Part shown: piece after piece, positions 46,351 through 55,544 of the stretch
How the letters are laid out: every line of letters starts with the position of its first letter
How positions within the stretch are numbered: the stretch's first letter is position 1
From: an uncultured Schlesneria sp.
Lineage (GTDB): Bacteria; Planctomycetota; Planctomycetia; Planctomycetales; Planctomycetaceae
Assembly: GCA_903871875.1 (NCBI GenBank)
Contig: CAIQIR010000104.1
Location: forward strand, 39,239 to 103,238
Direction of reading: 5' to 3'
Length of the DNA stretch: 64,000 bases
The notes under the pieces: model-generated
Seen by the model: the letters and a program-made list of their open reading frames with translations, nothing else
What the model was told of the DNA's origin: nothing
Database searches by the model: none
Translations under genes and position numbers: made by a program

Positions 46351-49218
46351 ATGAACCCGCCTCGCGCTCTCCTGGCCTTGAGCCTGATTTTCGCCTGTTT
46401 CTCTGCTTCCGTCGTTCACGCCGGCGAGTCGCTTGCTGCGCGGATCGATCAATTGGTGGAAGCGGCACAGGCGAGCCCTGTCGCTGCGCTGGCCAGCGAC
46501 GCCGAATTTCTACGCCGCGTGACACTTGACCTGCACGGCCTGATCCCCAGCTCGGCCGAGGCCCGGGCCTTTATCGACGATCCGTCGCCCCATAAGCGAG
46601 AGGTACTGGTCGACCGATTGATCGCCAGCCCCCGCTTTGCCGTGCACATGGCCGAGGTGTTCGATGTGATGCTGATGGAACGGCGACCGGACCGATCCGT
46701 AAAGACGCCCGATTGGCAAAAATATCTGCAAACGGCGTTCGAGAAAAACGTGCCGTTCGATCAACTGACCCGCGAGATCCTTAACGCCGACGGTGTGGAT
46801 CCGAACCTTCGGCCCGCCGCCCGATTCTTTCTCGATCGTGATTCCGAACCGCATTTGATGACGCGGGATATCGGTCGCATTTTCTTCGGGATGGATCTGC
46901 AGTGTGCCCAGTGCCACGACCACCCGCTGGTCGATCATTATCTGCAGACCGATTACTACGGACTGTTTGCCTTTGTGAACCGCAGTACGCTGTTCCCTCC
47001 CCTGCTTCCCACCACGGATCTGGCCACGACGAAATTCTTTGTGGCGGAAAAAGCCGACGGCGACGCCAACTATAAGTCGGTCTTCACGCAGGATGAGGGG
47101 CGGATTCGACCTCAACTCCCCGGCGAGAACGAGATCGACGAACCCCGATTCCGCCAAGGGGAAGACTACATCGTCGCCCCGCTGCCGAACGCTCGCTCGG
47201 TCCCCAAATACAGCCGCCGCGCCAAATTGGCGGAACTCGCGACAAACGGCGCGAACCGACAATTCAATGTCAACATTGCGAATCGCCTGTGGGCCTTGAT
47301 GATGGGACGTGGATTGGTCCATCCCGTCGATCTGCATCATTCGCTGAATCCTCCGTCAAATCCGGCCTTGCTGGATCTGATCGCGAATGAGTTCGTGGCG
47401 ATGAAATTTGACGTCCGCGGATTCTTACGCGAATTAGCACTGACCAGAACCTACCAGCGATCGATCGATCCACCGACGACAGACCCCGCCGAGCAACTGG
47501 CAACCGCCGCGACACAGATTCCGACGCTGGAAGCCGATTACGTCGCCCGAAAAGCCGCCGCGGACGAGTCTCGTAAGTCAGTAGATGCGGCCCAAACTGA
47601 ATTCAAAACGGCGCGTGTCGCATTAAGTGCCGCAGAAACGGCCTGGCGCACCGCCGAGACCGCCGTCGGCACGGCCAAGAAACCACTGGAGGATTCACAG
47701 GCTGCCGTCGCCAAATCACAGGACGAAGCCACGGCCAAGCAGACAGCCATTCAGGCGATCAACGAAGCGTCGGCCAAATCAACCGAGGTTGCCAAGCTGT
47801 TACCCAACGACAAAGAGATCGCGGCCGCCGTCGCGACGTTCACGGCCAAACAACAGCAATTGACCGGTGAACTGGCCGCCGTTCAAAAGACGATCGCCGA
47901 CTTGACTGCGGCCCAGCCTCCCTTGCAGGCGAAGTTAACCGAATCCTACCCGCCCGCCGACGCCGCTTATGCCGCCTATCTGGAAGCACGCAAGCCGGTG
48001 GATCTGGCGAAAACCAATCTGGTGGCCGTCTGGAATCGGCACAAAGCCGACGCATTCGCGTCAGCAGTCAGCAAGAGACGACTTGAGAATGCGCAAGCGG
48101 ATGAGTCCTATCTGGCCAGTTTGGCAGCCGTCGCGGAAAAGCGAGTCGCCCTGGCGACAATCCAAACCGAATTAGCCGCTGTCGTGCAAGCCGCCGAGCA
48201 ACAGCAGGCCGCCGTAACCAGTCAGGCCAGCACGATGGCGACGCTGGAAGCCATGGCCGCTGAGACTCGAAAATCCTTTGAGGAGGCCAAGTCGCAATTC
48301 GACGCCAGACAGACCGTGGTACAAGCAGTCGCCGACGCGGTCTCAAAGACGGAAACGGCACTGCAAAGCCTGCCGGGTGATGCCGATCTGACGCAGGCCC
48401 TGGGCAAACTGAAAGAGCGACTCGAACCGTTGAAAAAGGAGGCGACGACGCTGAAACAGGCGCTGGCCGGTCGCGATGCCGCCGTGAAAGAAATGTCGAC
48501 CCGCATGACGGCGTCACAACAAGCGATGGCGGTGGCGACCGCCGAGATGGCCAATCGTCAGCAAGCAGTGCTGTCGAAAACGAACGACGTCAATCAAACA
48601 CAATCCGCAGTACGTGAGGCCGAATCGACGGTCGTGTCGGGAAGATCACAACTGGTCGATCTATGGACCGTCGGATCCGGTGTTCGCACCTACAAACAAC
48701 TGACGCCGGAACAGATCGGCTGGGCCACCCTCCAGGCCACGGGGGTGCTCGAACCGCAACGGGCGGCGGCCGATGCCGAAGTCGAGAAGACTCAATCCAA
48801 AGCCTCTGTGGCCAGCGATATCGCACTGGCAAAAGCTCGCGAGATGAAACTCGAACAACACCTCAACGAACAAATGCGAGGGAATGTCTCGCCGTTCGTC
48901 AGTCTGTATGCGTCGTCCGCGGGGCAGCCCCAAGACGACTTCTTCGCCACGCCGGATCAGGCCTTGTTTGTCGCCAACGGCGGCACCGTGATCGGCTGGG
49001 CGGCTGGCGGACAGTTGGCTCAGCGGCTGACACCCCTGACCGATGACAATGCCTTTGCGGAAGAACTGTATCTGTCGACGCTCACTCGTCGCCCGACTCC
49101 GATTGAAGTGCAAGAAACGGCCCAGTTTCTGGCGGCGCGAGCCACCGAACGGCCCCAGGCAATTCGGGATCTGATCTGGTCGCTATTAACCTCGGTGGAG
49201 TTCCGCTTCAATCACTGA
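46351..49218 (+). CDS. DUF1549/DUF1553 protein interrupted by a long coiled coil
   Basis: The ATG at 46351 opens a signal peptide (RALLALSLIFACFSASVVHA); the 41 codons upstream are not convincing. Of 955 residues, ~20-230 are DUF1549, including the CAQCHDHP motif that resembles a c-haem site. Residues ~285-385 are the first part of DUF1553 (ANRLWALMMGRGLVHPVDL). About 430 residues of Ala/Glu/Lys/Gln-rich heptad-like helix follow (~395-830), and the end of DUF1553 closes the protein (FAEELYLSTLTRRPTPIEVQ). DUF1549/1553 proteins partner with DUF1501 proteins in planctomycetes, and the DUF1501 gene follows 78 bp downstream. The role is unknown. Confidence 0.87.
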   Translation: MNPPRALLALSLIFACFSASVVHAGESLAARIDQLVEAAQASPVAALASDAEFLRRVTLDLHGLIPSSAEARAFIDDPSPHKREVLVDRLIASPRFAVHMAEVFDVMLMERRPDRSVKTPDWQKYLQTAFEKNVPFDQLTREILNADGVDPNLRPAARFFLDRDSEPHLMTRDIGRIFFGMDLQCAQCHDHPLVDHYLQTDYYGLFAFVNRSTLFPPLLPTTDLATTKFFVAEKADGDANYKSVFTQDEGRIRPQLPGENEIDEPRFRQGEDYIVAPLPNARSVPKYSRRAKLAELATNGANRQFNVNIANRLWALMMGRGLVHPVDLHHSLNPPSNPALLDLIANEFVAMKFDVRGFLRELALTRTYQRSIDPPTTDPAEQLATAATQIPTLEADYVARKAAADESRKSVDAAQTEFKTARVALSAAETAWRTAETAVGTAKKPLEDSQAAVAKSQDEATAKQTAIQAINEASAKSTEVAKLLPNDKEIAAAVATFTAKQQQLTGELAAVQKTIADLTAAQPPLQAKLTESYPPADAAYAAYLEARKPVDLAKTNLVAVWNRHKADAFASAVSKRRLENAQADESYLASLAAVAEKRVALATIQTELAAVVQAAEQQQAAVTSQASTMATLEAMAAETRKSFEEAKSQFDARQTVVQAVADAVSKTETALQSLPGDADLTQALGKLKERLEPLKKEATTLKQALAGRDAAVKEMSTRMTASQQAMAVATAEMANRQQAVLSKTNDVNQTQSAVREAESTVVSGRSQLVDLWTVGSGVRTYKQLTPEQIGWATLQATGVLEPQRAAADAEVEKTQSKASVASDIALAKAREMKLEQHLNEQMRGNVSPFVSLYASSAGQPQDDFFATPDQALFVANGGTVIGWAAGGQLAQRLTPLTDDNAFAEELYLSTLTRRPTPIEVQETAQFLAARATERPQAIRDLIWSLLTSVEFRFNH

Positions 49219-49296
49219 CGTGAACAGACAATTGGCGGTTGCGAATCGAAGGGATTCGGTTTCCCCCCGGCGGAATGATTAACAGAAAGAATCATC

Positions 49297-50595
49297 ATGC
49301 AATGCAATTATGCCTGCGGATCGATGGATCATCTGATGGCACGACGGCAGTTTCTGGGAGCGATCACCGCCGGAACAGTGGCCGCAGGTGGTTCAATCGC
49401 CGGCGGCCTGTCGTTTCTGACGCAGTCCGCCGCAGCCAGTGAATTGGCCAAACAGCAGAAACGCGTGCTGGTCGTCAACCTGCATGGCGGACTAAGCCAA
49501 CTCGAAAGCTGGGATCCGAAACCCGGTACCGCGACGGGAGGTCCCTTTCGAGCCATTCCCACTTCGGTAACGGGAACTCACATTAGCGAATTGTTGCCCG
49601 AAACAGCCAAGCAGATGCATCGGCTGGCGATCGTGCGCAGCGTCGACACGTCGGAAGACGATCATGGCAAGGGCGCCTACATGATGCTGACCGGCCGGCG
49701 GCAAACGCCCGCTGGCGACTTTCCCCGCATCGGTGCCGTGACGGCCAAGGCGCTCGCGCCCGATGACATCGGTCTGCCGGGACATATCCAGATTACGGCG
49801 GGCGGCGGCGGACGAACGAACGATTCGGCTTACCTCGGTCCCAAATATGCCGGCCTGATCATGGGCAATGGACAGCCACCCCAGAACTCCGCTCGACCCG
49901 ACGCGGTAACTCAACAGGCCGACGAACAGCGAAATGCCATGCGCCGCGCCGTCAATGAACGGTTCTTGAACCGTCGCCGCACCGCGATGACCGACGCCTA
50001 TACCTACAGCTACGAACAAGCCCAGCAACTGATGGGCAAACGCGAAGTCTTCGACGTGTCCAAAGAGTCCGAACAGGATCAGGCCCGATACGGCAAACAT
50101 GATTTCGGCCGTCACTGTCTGCTCGCCCGCCGCTTGCTGGAGAGTGGAATTACGTTCGTACAGGTCAGCCATTCAAACTACGACACGCACAACGAAAACT
50201 TCAACTTCCATCTCGAACAACTGGGTGAATTCGACAGCCCCTTCGCAACCCTGGTTGCCGATCTGGGCGACCGTGGCATGCTCGACAGCACTCTGGTCGT
50301 CGTCCTGTCGGAGTTCGGCCGGACACCCAACATCAACCACATCTATGGTCGCGATCACTGGGGCAAGTCGTGGTCCGTGCTACTGGGCGGAAGTCGCATC
50401 AAGCCCGGAGCCGTGATCGGAAAGACAAACGCCAACGGCACCGAAGTGGTCGACGGCAAGGTGGACCATGCGAATTTGTTTCACACCTATTTACAGGCGG
50501 TGGGCGTGGATACTTCGAAGTCGTTCGATGTTGACGGTCGAGCCATCCCAATCGCCGACCCCGCCTCACACGCCATTCAAGAATTGCTGGCCTAG
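49297..50595 (+). CDS. DUF1501 family exported protein (partner of DUF1549/DUF1553)
   Basis: This 432-residue protein has an N-terminus of the DUF1501 kind (CGSMDHLMARRQFLGAITAG), a twin-arginine-like leader. NLHGGLSQLESWDPKP, DHGKGAYMMLTGR and LSEFGRTPNIN follow, then HIYGRDHWGKSW. The fold is that of the alkaline-phosphatase/sulfatase superfamily, and the substrate is unknown. It follows the DUF1549/DUF1553 gene by 78 bp and is probably co-expressed and exported with it. Length is normal. It converges on mutY with a 91-bp gap that lacks an obvious terminator. Confidence 0.9.
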   Translation: MQCNYACGSMDHLMARRQFLGAITAGTVAAGGSIAGGLSFLTQSAAASELAKQQKRVLVVNLHGGLSQLESWDPKPGTATGGPFRAIPTSVTGTHISELLPETAKQMHRLAIVRSVDTSEDDHGKGAYMMLTGRRQTPAGDFPRIGAVTAKALAPDDIGLPGHIQITAGGGGRTNDSAYLGPKYAGLIMGNGQPPQNSARPDAVTQQADEQRNAMRRAVNERFLNRRRTAMTDAYTYSYEQAQQLMGKREVFDVSKESEQDQARYGKHDFGRHCLLARRLLESGITFVQVSHSNYDTHNENFNFHLEQLGEFDSPFATLVADLGDRGMLDSTLVVVLSEFGRTPNINHIYGRDHWGKSWSVLLGGSRIKPGAVIGKTNANGTEVVDGKVDHANLFHTYLQAVGVDTSKSFDVDGRAIPIADPASHAIQELLA

Positions 50596-50686
50596 TTGCG
50601 GGTCGCACCCTCCATGTCGCGTTGAAATAGGGGTTAAACGTCACGAATTGAGGCCCGCGGGACGCCACAATGATCGTGGAAGCGCT

Positions 50687-51784
50687 CTAATCGAAGGGCA
50701 AACATCCCACGCCGTCTTCTTGCAGTCGTTCGGCGAACTCTCGCGCCGTGACCGACAACGGATAGTCAGTGAAGTCGGCGGACTTGACCCATTTCCATTC
50801 GTCGGTTGCTGTCAGACTGCCTTTGACGCGCTGGGCCATGAAACATTTCAGCGTGATGCGATAGCGGGTCACGGCATGTTTCAGCTCGGCGACCAGCGGT
50901 CCCATTTCGATCGACAGGCCCGTCCGCTCCCGCACCGACTCGATTAATTGCCCGACATTCACCGTTTGATCATCACGGTTGATTTCAAAGCGCACAAAGT
51001 CCCACAGCCCGGCCCAACGTTCCTTGGCCGTTCGCCGCCTGAGCAAATATTGCTGTCGATGCTGAATGGCGATGGAAACTTCCGTAATTTCGGTGATGGC
51101 AATCTTGGTCTTCGGACGTGGGATCGTCGCCTGCGTGCCCTGATGGAACGCCGCGCAATGGACCTGCACGGGGCACACGGCACAATTCGGTTCACGAGGC
51201 GAGCAAAGGGTGGCCCCCAACTCCATCATCGCCTGATTCAATCGGCCGGGCTCTTTCTGCGGCAGAATGTCGGTGGCAAACGACCACAGGACCGCTTGCC
51301 CTTCTTTTGATCGAGGATCGCCGTCGTAACCCAACAGTCGGCAATACAGCCGCAAGGTATTGGCTTCGACAATGGGGGCTCGTTGATCATAGGCAAACGA
51401 CGCAATCGCTCCGGCGGTATAGCGACCGATGCCCGGCAGTCCATGCAGCGTTTCCAGATCAGTGGGAAAGATGCCGCCGTGTTCTTTGACGATCACATTC
51501 GCCGCCCGGTGAAGATTGCGAGCCCGACTGTAATACCCCAACCCCTCCCACAACCGCAGCACATCATGTTCGTCCGCCGCAGCCAGGTCGGCGACGGTCG
51601 GAAATCGGTCGAGAAACCGTTCAAAATACGGGATCACCGCGACGACGGTGGTCTGCTGCAGCATGATTTCGCTGATCCAGATCCGATAAGGATCGTTCGT
51701 TCGTCGCCAGGGTAAATCGCGAGCGAGATCGGCATACCAACGCACCAGCTTCCGACGAAACGACGAATACTCGGCTGAATCCAT
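50687..51784 (-). CDS. mutY: A/G-specific adenine glycosylase MutY
   Basis: This 365-residue protein removes adenine mispaired with 8-oxoguanine. WISEIMLQQTTV holds the first catalytic Glu (Glu39). The helix-hairpin-helix is LHGLPGIGRYTAGAIASFA. The four-Cys iron-sulfur loop C-x6-C-x2-C-x5-C is Cys194, 201, 204 and 210. A NUDIX-like C-terminal domain (about 225-360) recognises 8-oxoguanine. The Asp that normally precedes Gly-Asn (DGN) is replaced: the segment reads PIVEANTLRLYCR with Glu140. The family call is firm. The gene appears monocistronic. Confidence 0.92.
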   Translation of the reverse strand: MDSAEYSSFRRKLVRWYADLARDLPWRRTNDPYRIWISEIMLQQTTVVAVIPYFERFLDRFPTVADLAAADEHDVLRLWEGLGYYSRARNLHRAANVIVKEHGGIFPTDLETLHGLPGIGRYTAGAIASFAYDQRAPIVEANTLRLYCRLLGYDGDPRSKEGQAVLWSFATDILPQKEPGRLNQAMMELGATLCSPREPNCAVCPVQVHCAAFHQGTQATIPRPKTKIAITEITEVSIAIQHRQQYLLRRRTAKERWAGLWDFVRFEINRDDQTVNVGQLIESVRERTGLSIEMGPLVAELKHAVTRYRITLKCFMAQRVKGSLTATDEWKWVKSADFTDYPLSVTAREFAERLQEDGVGCLPFD

Positions 51785-52147
51785 GCTGAGAAATTTCTGG
51801 TTGGCAAAATCAGGAACAGGTCAGTGTCGACCCCGGATTTTAAGCCATCGACAGAATTTGTTCCCGCCCCACCGGTGGCGAATTCCCCAGTTATTCGGGG
51901 AATCTCGGCTATTCAACGGAGCCCTTTCGCGGCAACGAGAGGATCGCCAAGTCACACGAGATATCGCCCACCCGCACCAAACAGAATTGCCACACGGCAT
52001 CGGTCGCATGATTGGCCTCCCTCGCGACGGACCGACAGGCCCGCCGTGGCTCCGCCGAAAAGCGGGTCTTCCTCCCGCTTTATGCGATTCACCACAATTC
52101 ACCCGGCGCAACTCGTGTCCGGTTTTCGTACCTCTAACCGATCACAA
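51785..52147. other. Intergenic region upstream of mutY
   Basis: This 363-bp gap holds a hairpin ATTCCCC/GGGGAAT (51882-51903) and a terminator-like hairpin (52058-52081). Overlapping open frames here have no start or family support. Confidence 0.4.
52058..52081 (-). terminator. Terminator-like hairpin after the small minus-strand gene
   Basis: AAAGCGGG pairs with CCCGCTTT over an 8-nt loop. On the minus strand it reads CCCGCTTTTCGG, giving four Ts. It is 66 bp past the stop of the 72-codon gene. Confidence 0.4.
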
Positions 52148-52366
52148 TCACGGCGAAGTGACGCCACTAGAATTGACGGGCTCGACTGGGGTCGGAGCAG
52201 GTTCGGGAAATTCGATCTTGAGAATCCGCTCGCGGATTGTCCGAGCGATGAATCCTGACTCTTTCTGAAACGAAGGATCGTACTTCCGCATTTCATCACT
52301 GAGTTTATCGTCCGTCATGACGAGTAATTTCTTTTGACGTTCTTGCCTGGGTGAGTCTGGTGCCAT
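52148..52366 (-). CDS. Tiny protein, SAP/Rho_N-like helical motif (paralogue A)
   Basis: The ATG at 52366 has an excellent ribosome-binding site (GAGGAGAA). The frame upstream is open but not needed. The product has 72 residues; the helical core reads QKKLLVMTDDKLSDEMRK, then ARTIRERILKIEFPEP, followed by a Pro-rich tail. The spacing of hydrophobic residues resembles that of the oppositely oriented gene at 52696-52893, so the two are probably paralogues. The L-x-x-M/L...L-S/T-D/E-E...I-L pattern recalls SAP or Rho N-terminal helices that bind nucleic acid (weak inference). Confidence 0.65.
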   Translation of the reverse strand: MAPDSPRQERQKKLLVMTDDKLSDEMRKYDPSFQKESGFIARTIRERILKIEFPEPAPTPVEPVNSSGVTSP

Positions 52367-52695
52367 TGCTTCTTCTCCTCGTCGTCTAAATAAATCGCAT
52401 CGACTGAATGAACAGCCCATCAATCGGTTTCTCACAGCCTGGCCGGAAAGAGTCCCGTTTCGTTGGCCCAAACGTTGTTTTCCAGCAATTGCCGAGATGC
52501 CCCATGACCTCCCACGTTACGGGACAGCGGAGCGAACGAACAGGAGCGATGGCATTTTCACCTCGAATGCCCAAATCCTCAGGCAAGCGATTTCGATGGA
52601 ATGAAGGGCTGTCTTCGAATCTCCTCTTACCGCTTCGCAGTGAATTCTGTTAACAATCACAGATTGATAACCCAAACACCTGAACAGGAACCATC
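52367..52695. other. Divergent promoter region between two tiny paralogues
   Basis: This 329-bp region is shared by two divergent small genes. No strong ORF, RNA gene or clean sigma-70 promoter was recognised, although the region must drive both. Confidence 0.4.
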
Positions 52696-52893
52696 ATGAC
52701 ATCATCGCTGGAACAAAAAGAGGAACGACGCGTGGAACTACAAAGGCTGAACGTCGTTCAGCTCACGGAAATCTGCAAAAAAGGGGTTCCCCGTTCGACG
52801 TGGACAACAGGAATGATTCAAGGCATCCTCGATTTTGAATATCCCGATCTGAAATCCGCACCAAAGTGCACCGCCGGCCTCGAGGCGTCTTAA
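52696..52893 (+). CDS. Tiny protein, SAP/Rho_N-like helical motif (paralogue B)
   Basis: This 65-residue product starts at an ATG with AGGAACC upstream. Its core, VELQRLNVVQLTEICKKGVP, then MIQGILDFEYPDL, fits a two-helix SAP/Rho_N-like pattern. It matches the spacing of the divergent 72-codon gene (shared L-x-x-[ML], L-[ST]-[DE], I-L, and E-[FY]-P-[ED] positions). The C-terminal tail differs and contains a Cys. It is probably cytoplasmic. Function is unknown; nucleic-acid binding is a guess from the motif. Confidence 0.6.
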   Translation: MTSSLEQKEERRVELQRLNVVQLTEICKKGVPRSTWTTGMIQGILDFEYPDLKSAPKCTAGLEAS

Positions 52894-53110
52894 CAATCCG
52901 GCAGGGACTGAATTCGGGGGACACGTCCATGTGCCACAGGCGCTATTGGATCTGTCCCCGTCCCCGTTTCCTCACATCACTCGGCTGTCGCAATCCCATT
53001 CTTGGGGAGCAACTGGGGAATGTCTTTGCCACCGTGGTGGCACACGGTAGCCCCGCAAATCACTGGCGAAAGTAGATGCCCGCAGCCACTGATCACCGAG
53101 TTTTTCACGC

Positions 53111-54007
53111 TTACGGCTGATCGTCCAGCACTTTGACATTGGTAGCGGTTTTCACCAGGTCATGGTCGGCAAATTTCCAGACGACCTTCTTTTCACGAGT
53201 GATCTCGAAGGCGTGAACGCCCTTTCCTTCTTGCCCGCGAAGGAAGTTGCAGACGACGTAGTGGCCATTCTTGAGGACTTGCAGACTGGTGATCCAAGTC
53301 AGGTTCAATTCCGGCACGTCGGCGGCAATCAGTTCCCAGACGATCTTCTTGTCGGGGGTCACCTCGATCAGTCGCTTGTCGCTGCCACAACCGATCAAGG
53401 TGTTACCGCTCTTCAGTCGCAGTGCTTCGTGAACATCTTTACCGGCAGGGCATTCCCACACCAGGCGACCGTCGGGAGCCACTTCTCGCACGACCGCGTC
53501 CGCCTCGTTGGCCACCAGGACATTCCCATTCTCCAATCCATGCACACACCGCATCTGCTGATGAGCGTGAATTTCCTTGACGGGGATGTCGACGCTCAAC
53601 ACCGTTTTGCCCAGCGGATCAATCGTCATGACTCGACAAGGGCCTTGCTCCGCGGCGAGCGTGTTTCCATTGGGAAGACGTTCACAGGTCAGAATTTGTT
53701 CGCACTTGCCAACATAATTCCAGACGACATTGTGCTGACGATCGACTTCCTGAACGCCTGTCGGTTTGCCTCCATAGGCGTAAACGACGTGACCATTGGC
53801 CAGCGGCTGACATTGGACACAAAGGCTCGGAGGACGATGCTGCCACGTCAGCTTGCCGTCGTCACTCACTTCGATCATCCGGTTTTTGTCGCCGGCGCCG
53901 TATTCGACGACCATGATCCGATGCCGAACGGCACCTTCATCGGCGAGAACGTTCGTCCCACTGCCTGCGATCGCCAACATCGCACAGCCCAACATTCGCC
54001 ATTTCAT
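53111..54007 (-). CDS. Exported β-propeller protein (PQQ/NHL-like)
   Basis: The ATG at 54007 opens a signal peptide (MLGCAMLAIAGSGTNVLA); 15 upstream codons are not convincing. The 298-residue product is a single propeller with repeated blades of the type NGNTLAAEQGPCRVMTIDP and SGNTLIGCGSDKRLIEVTP, each with an aromatic Trp in the final strand (IVWELIAA, VVWKFAD). No PQQ or metal site is identifiable. It is likely periplasmic and structural or substrate-binding. It has no same-strand neighbours within 1 kb apart from the minus-strand gene at 54903. Confidence 0.78.
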   Translation of the reverse strand: MKWRMLGCAMLAIAGSGTNVLADEGAVRHRIMVVEYGAGDKNRMIEVSDDGKLTWQHRPPSLCVQCQPLANGHVVYAYGGKPTGVQEVDRQHNVVWNYVGKCEQILTCERLPNGNTLAAEQGPCRVMTIDPLGKTVLSVDIPVKEIHAHQQMRCVHGLENGNVLVANEADAVVREVAPDGRLVWECPAGKDVHEALRLKSGNTLIGCGSDKRLIEVTPDKKIVWELIAADVPELNLTWITSLQVLKNGHYVVCNFLRGQEGKGVHAFEITREKKVVWKFADHDLVKTATNVKVLDDQP

Positions 54008-54449
54008 CTTAGGCCCTTGGTGATCATTTTCAGAGTTGATAAAGATTCGCAAAATATCTTTTCTGTGCCATCAGGTCAGAATTCGATGGAACGGCCTGAC
54101 TGGAACTGAGTCCAGGCACTTGGGGATGTTGCCAGCCAATTCACTGCACGGGCAACAAGGAATGCGCCACGTCATTCCACAATATCGATTTCGACAATAC
54201 CACGATGGCCAGGATTTTCCACCGACTGATATGAGGCCAGAAGCAGGTGTCAGGCAAGACGCGTGGTCCCGTTCCAGGGCTTATTGCAGATCGTCAGATC
54301 CATCTTGGCAATCTCGCCGTCGACGTATAATGTGCTTCAAAAAAGGATCTCGAAATGCTGATCGTGGCGGCCTGTTGAGGCATTTGCTGCCGAGCTTCTG
54401 GCCGGACGCTGACGATTTGCACCATTTCACTCGTCGAAGGCGGAGTCAC
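54008..54449. other. Intergenic or uncertain region
   Basis: A plus frame is open from 54036 into the gene at 54450, but its first ~135 codons are Arg-rich and not protein-like. A short minus frame near 54170-54230 has a hydrophobic look but no start. Nothing here can be named. Confidence 0.35.
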
Positions 54450-54854
54450 ATGCGTGAGAGTTTTAGTCAGGCTCGGATGGATCGCTGCAGCGCGATTCAT
54501 TTCGCCATCATTGAGAACTGGAGAAAAACCAGATCACTCACGTACACCGTACGTGCTACGGAACCGGTTTCCGACCTCGACATGGCGGATCTCAGAACAA
54601 AGTATTTCTCTGTCGGAGTCAGCGAGGACTTGACCGATGTCCCGTTCACGGATTTGCTCGTCGTGATTTCGATGCTCAAACAGACCGTAGCGGCGCTCAA
54701 GTCCCGATCGGCCAACACGGCAGAAGGCTTCCAAATCAGGTTTTCGATCACGACAGATTTTTCGGACGACGATGCCGCGAGCCTGCTTTATGGAATACGA
54801 ATCGAGACGCCGTTTGACGAAGCCGAATTCCTGAAGCTCGAAGAGCCGAATTAG
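54450..54854 (+). CDS. Hypothetical protein
   Basis: The start is uncertain: ATG 54450 gives 134 residues, and ATGs at 54477 or further on are alternatives. The convincing part is the C-terminal ~90 residues, including KYFSVGVSEDLTDVPFTDLL, FQIRFSITTDFSDDDAASLL and a final EEPN. It looks like a mixed α/β domain with acidic surface. I recognise no family. It lies close to a convergent membrane-protein gene (48 bp). Confidence 0.5.
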   Translation: MRESFSQARMDRCSAIHFAIIENWRKTRSLTYTVRATEPVSDLDMADLRTKYFSVGVSEDLTDVPFTDLLVVISMLKQTVAALKSRSANTAEGFQIRFSITTDFSDDDAASLLYGIRIETPFDEAEFLKLEEPN

Positions 54855-54902
54855 CAGAAACGCAGCGAATCAGCGTCCCACAACTCACTTCGCCGCATCA
54901 AC

Positions 54903-55544
54903 TCAATGCTTCGGTCCACTGTCGTTCGCTTCCAGAATCGGCCAACCAGCATATCGCTCGTACGACTTTGCCATCCGCATCACATACCAGCGGATGGCAT
55001 CCGTATGGAGCGATTCTCGACCGATTTCGCCATTCTGCCGCCGGAACACCAGATTCAACTGAAAGCCGCCCTGAACTACTGGTCCACGAAAGCCGCCTTT
55101 CGCCTTTGGACCGCGAAGTACCTGCAGCCCAATCACTCGGTTTATCGGAATGTCAGTCATCAATTCACCGTGACAGATGGCGATGTTTTGGCGGTTCAGA
55201 TCCACCGTGACTGACACTCCGCACTTGTTATTGATCAAAGTCATTCCGACAACAGCACAGATCGCACCCCAAAACAATCCGAGCGCGACGACAATCTGCA
55301 CGTAGTAGGGAATCTCGGCATCTTTGGGCATGACAATGCCAAAGGAAGTGACTGGGATCAGAGCAAGTAACCCGAAACACCACATCACAGATGCGCCGAT
55401 CCAAACGCTGCGTGATGTTTCCTGGACGACTGTGTTGCCCCGGAGGTGAACACCAACACTCGGTAAAAAGCCGCAATTTCTCAACCCCGACTCAATCCAA
55501 GTGTCGGGTATTGAACCAGCAGGCGTCGAGGACTCGTCAGTCAT
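54903..55544 (-). CDS. Two-span membrane protein with PH-like C-terminal domain
   Basis: ATG at 55544 is preferred over TTG 55580. The 213-residue product has two membrane helices at about residues 48-66 and 78-100 (WIGASVMWCFGLLALIPVTS and IVVALGLFWGAICAVVGM). A β-rich C-terminal domain follows (VSVTVDLNRQNIAICHGEL, then LQLNLVFRR-like strands), suggesting a bacterial PH-like fold. The N-terminus has PDTWIESGLRNCG. The plan resembles that of the divergent gene at 55884-56687. It is probably an inner-membrane protein of unknown function. Confidence 0.68.
   Translation of the reverse strand: MTDESSTPAGSIPDTWIESGLRNCGFLPSVGVHLRGNTVVQETSRSVWIGASVMWCFGLLALIPVTSFGIVMPKDAEIPYYVQIVVALGLFWGAICAVVGMTLINNKCGVSVTVDLNRQNIAICHGELMTDIPINRVIGLQVLRGPKAKGGFRGPVVQGGFQLNLVFRRQNGEIGRESLHTDAIRWYVMRMAKSYERYAGWPILEANDSGPKH

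Noticed and set aside
52148..52893. Toxin-antitoxin pair
   Set aside because: The two tiny genes are divergent and related to each other, with no toxin signature, so a type II pair is not supported.
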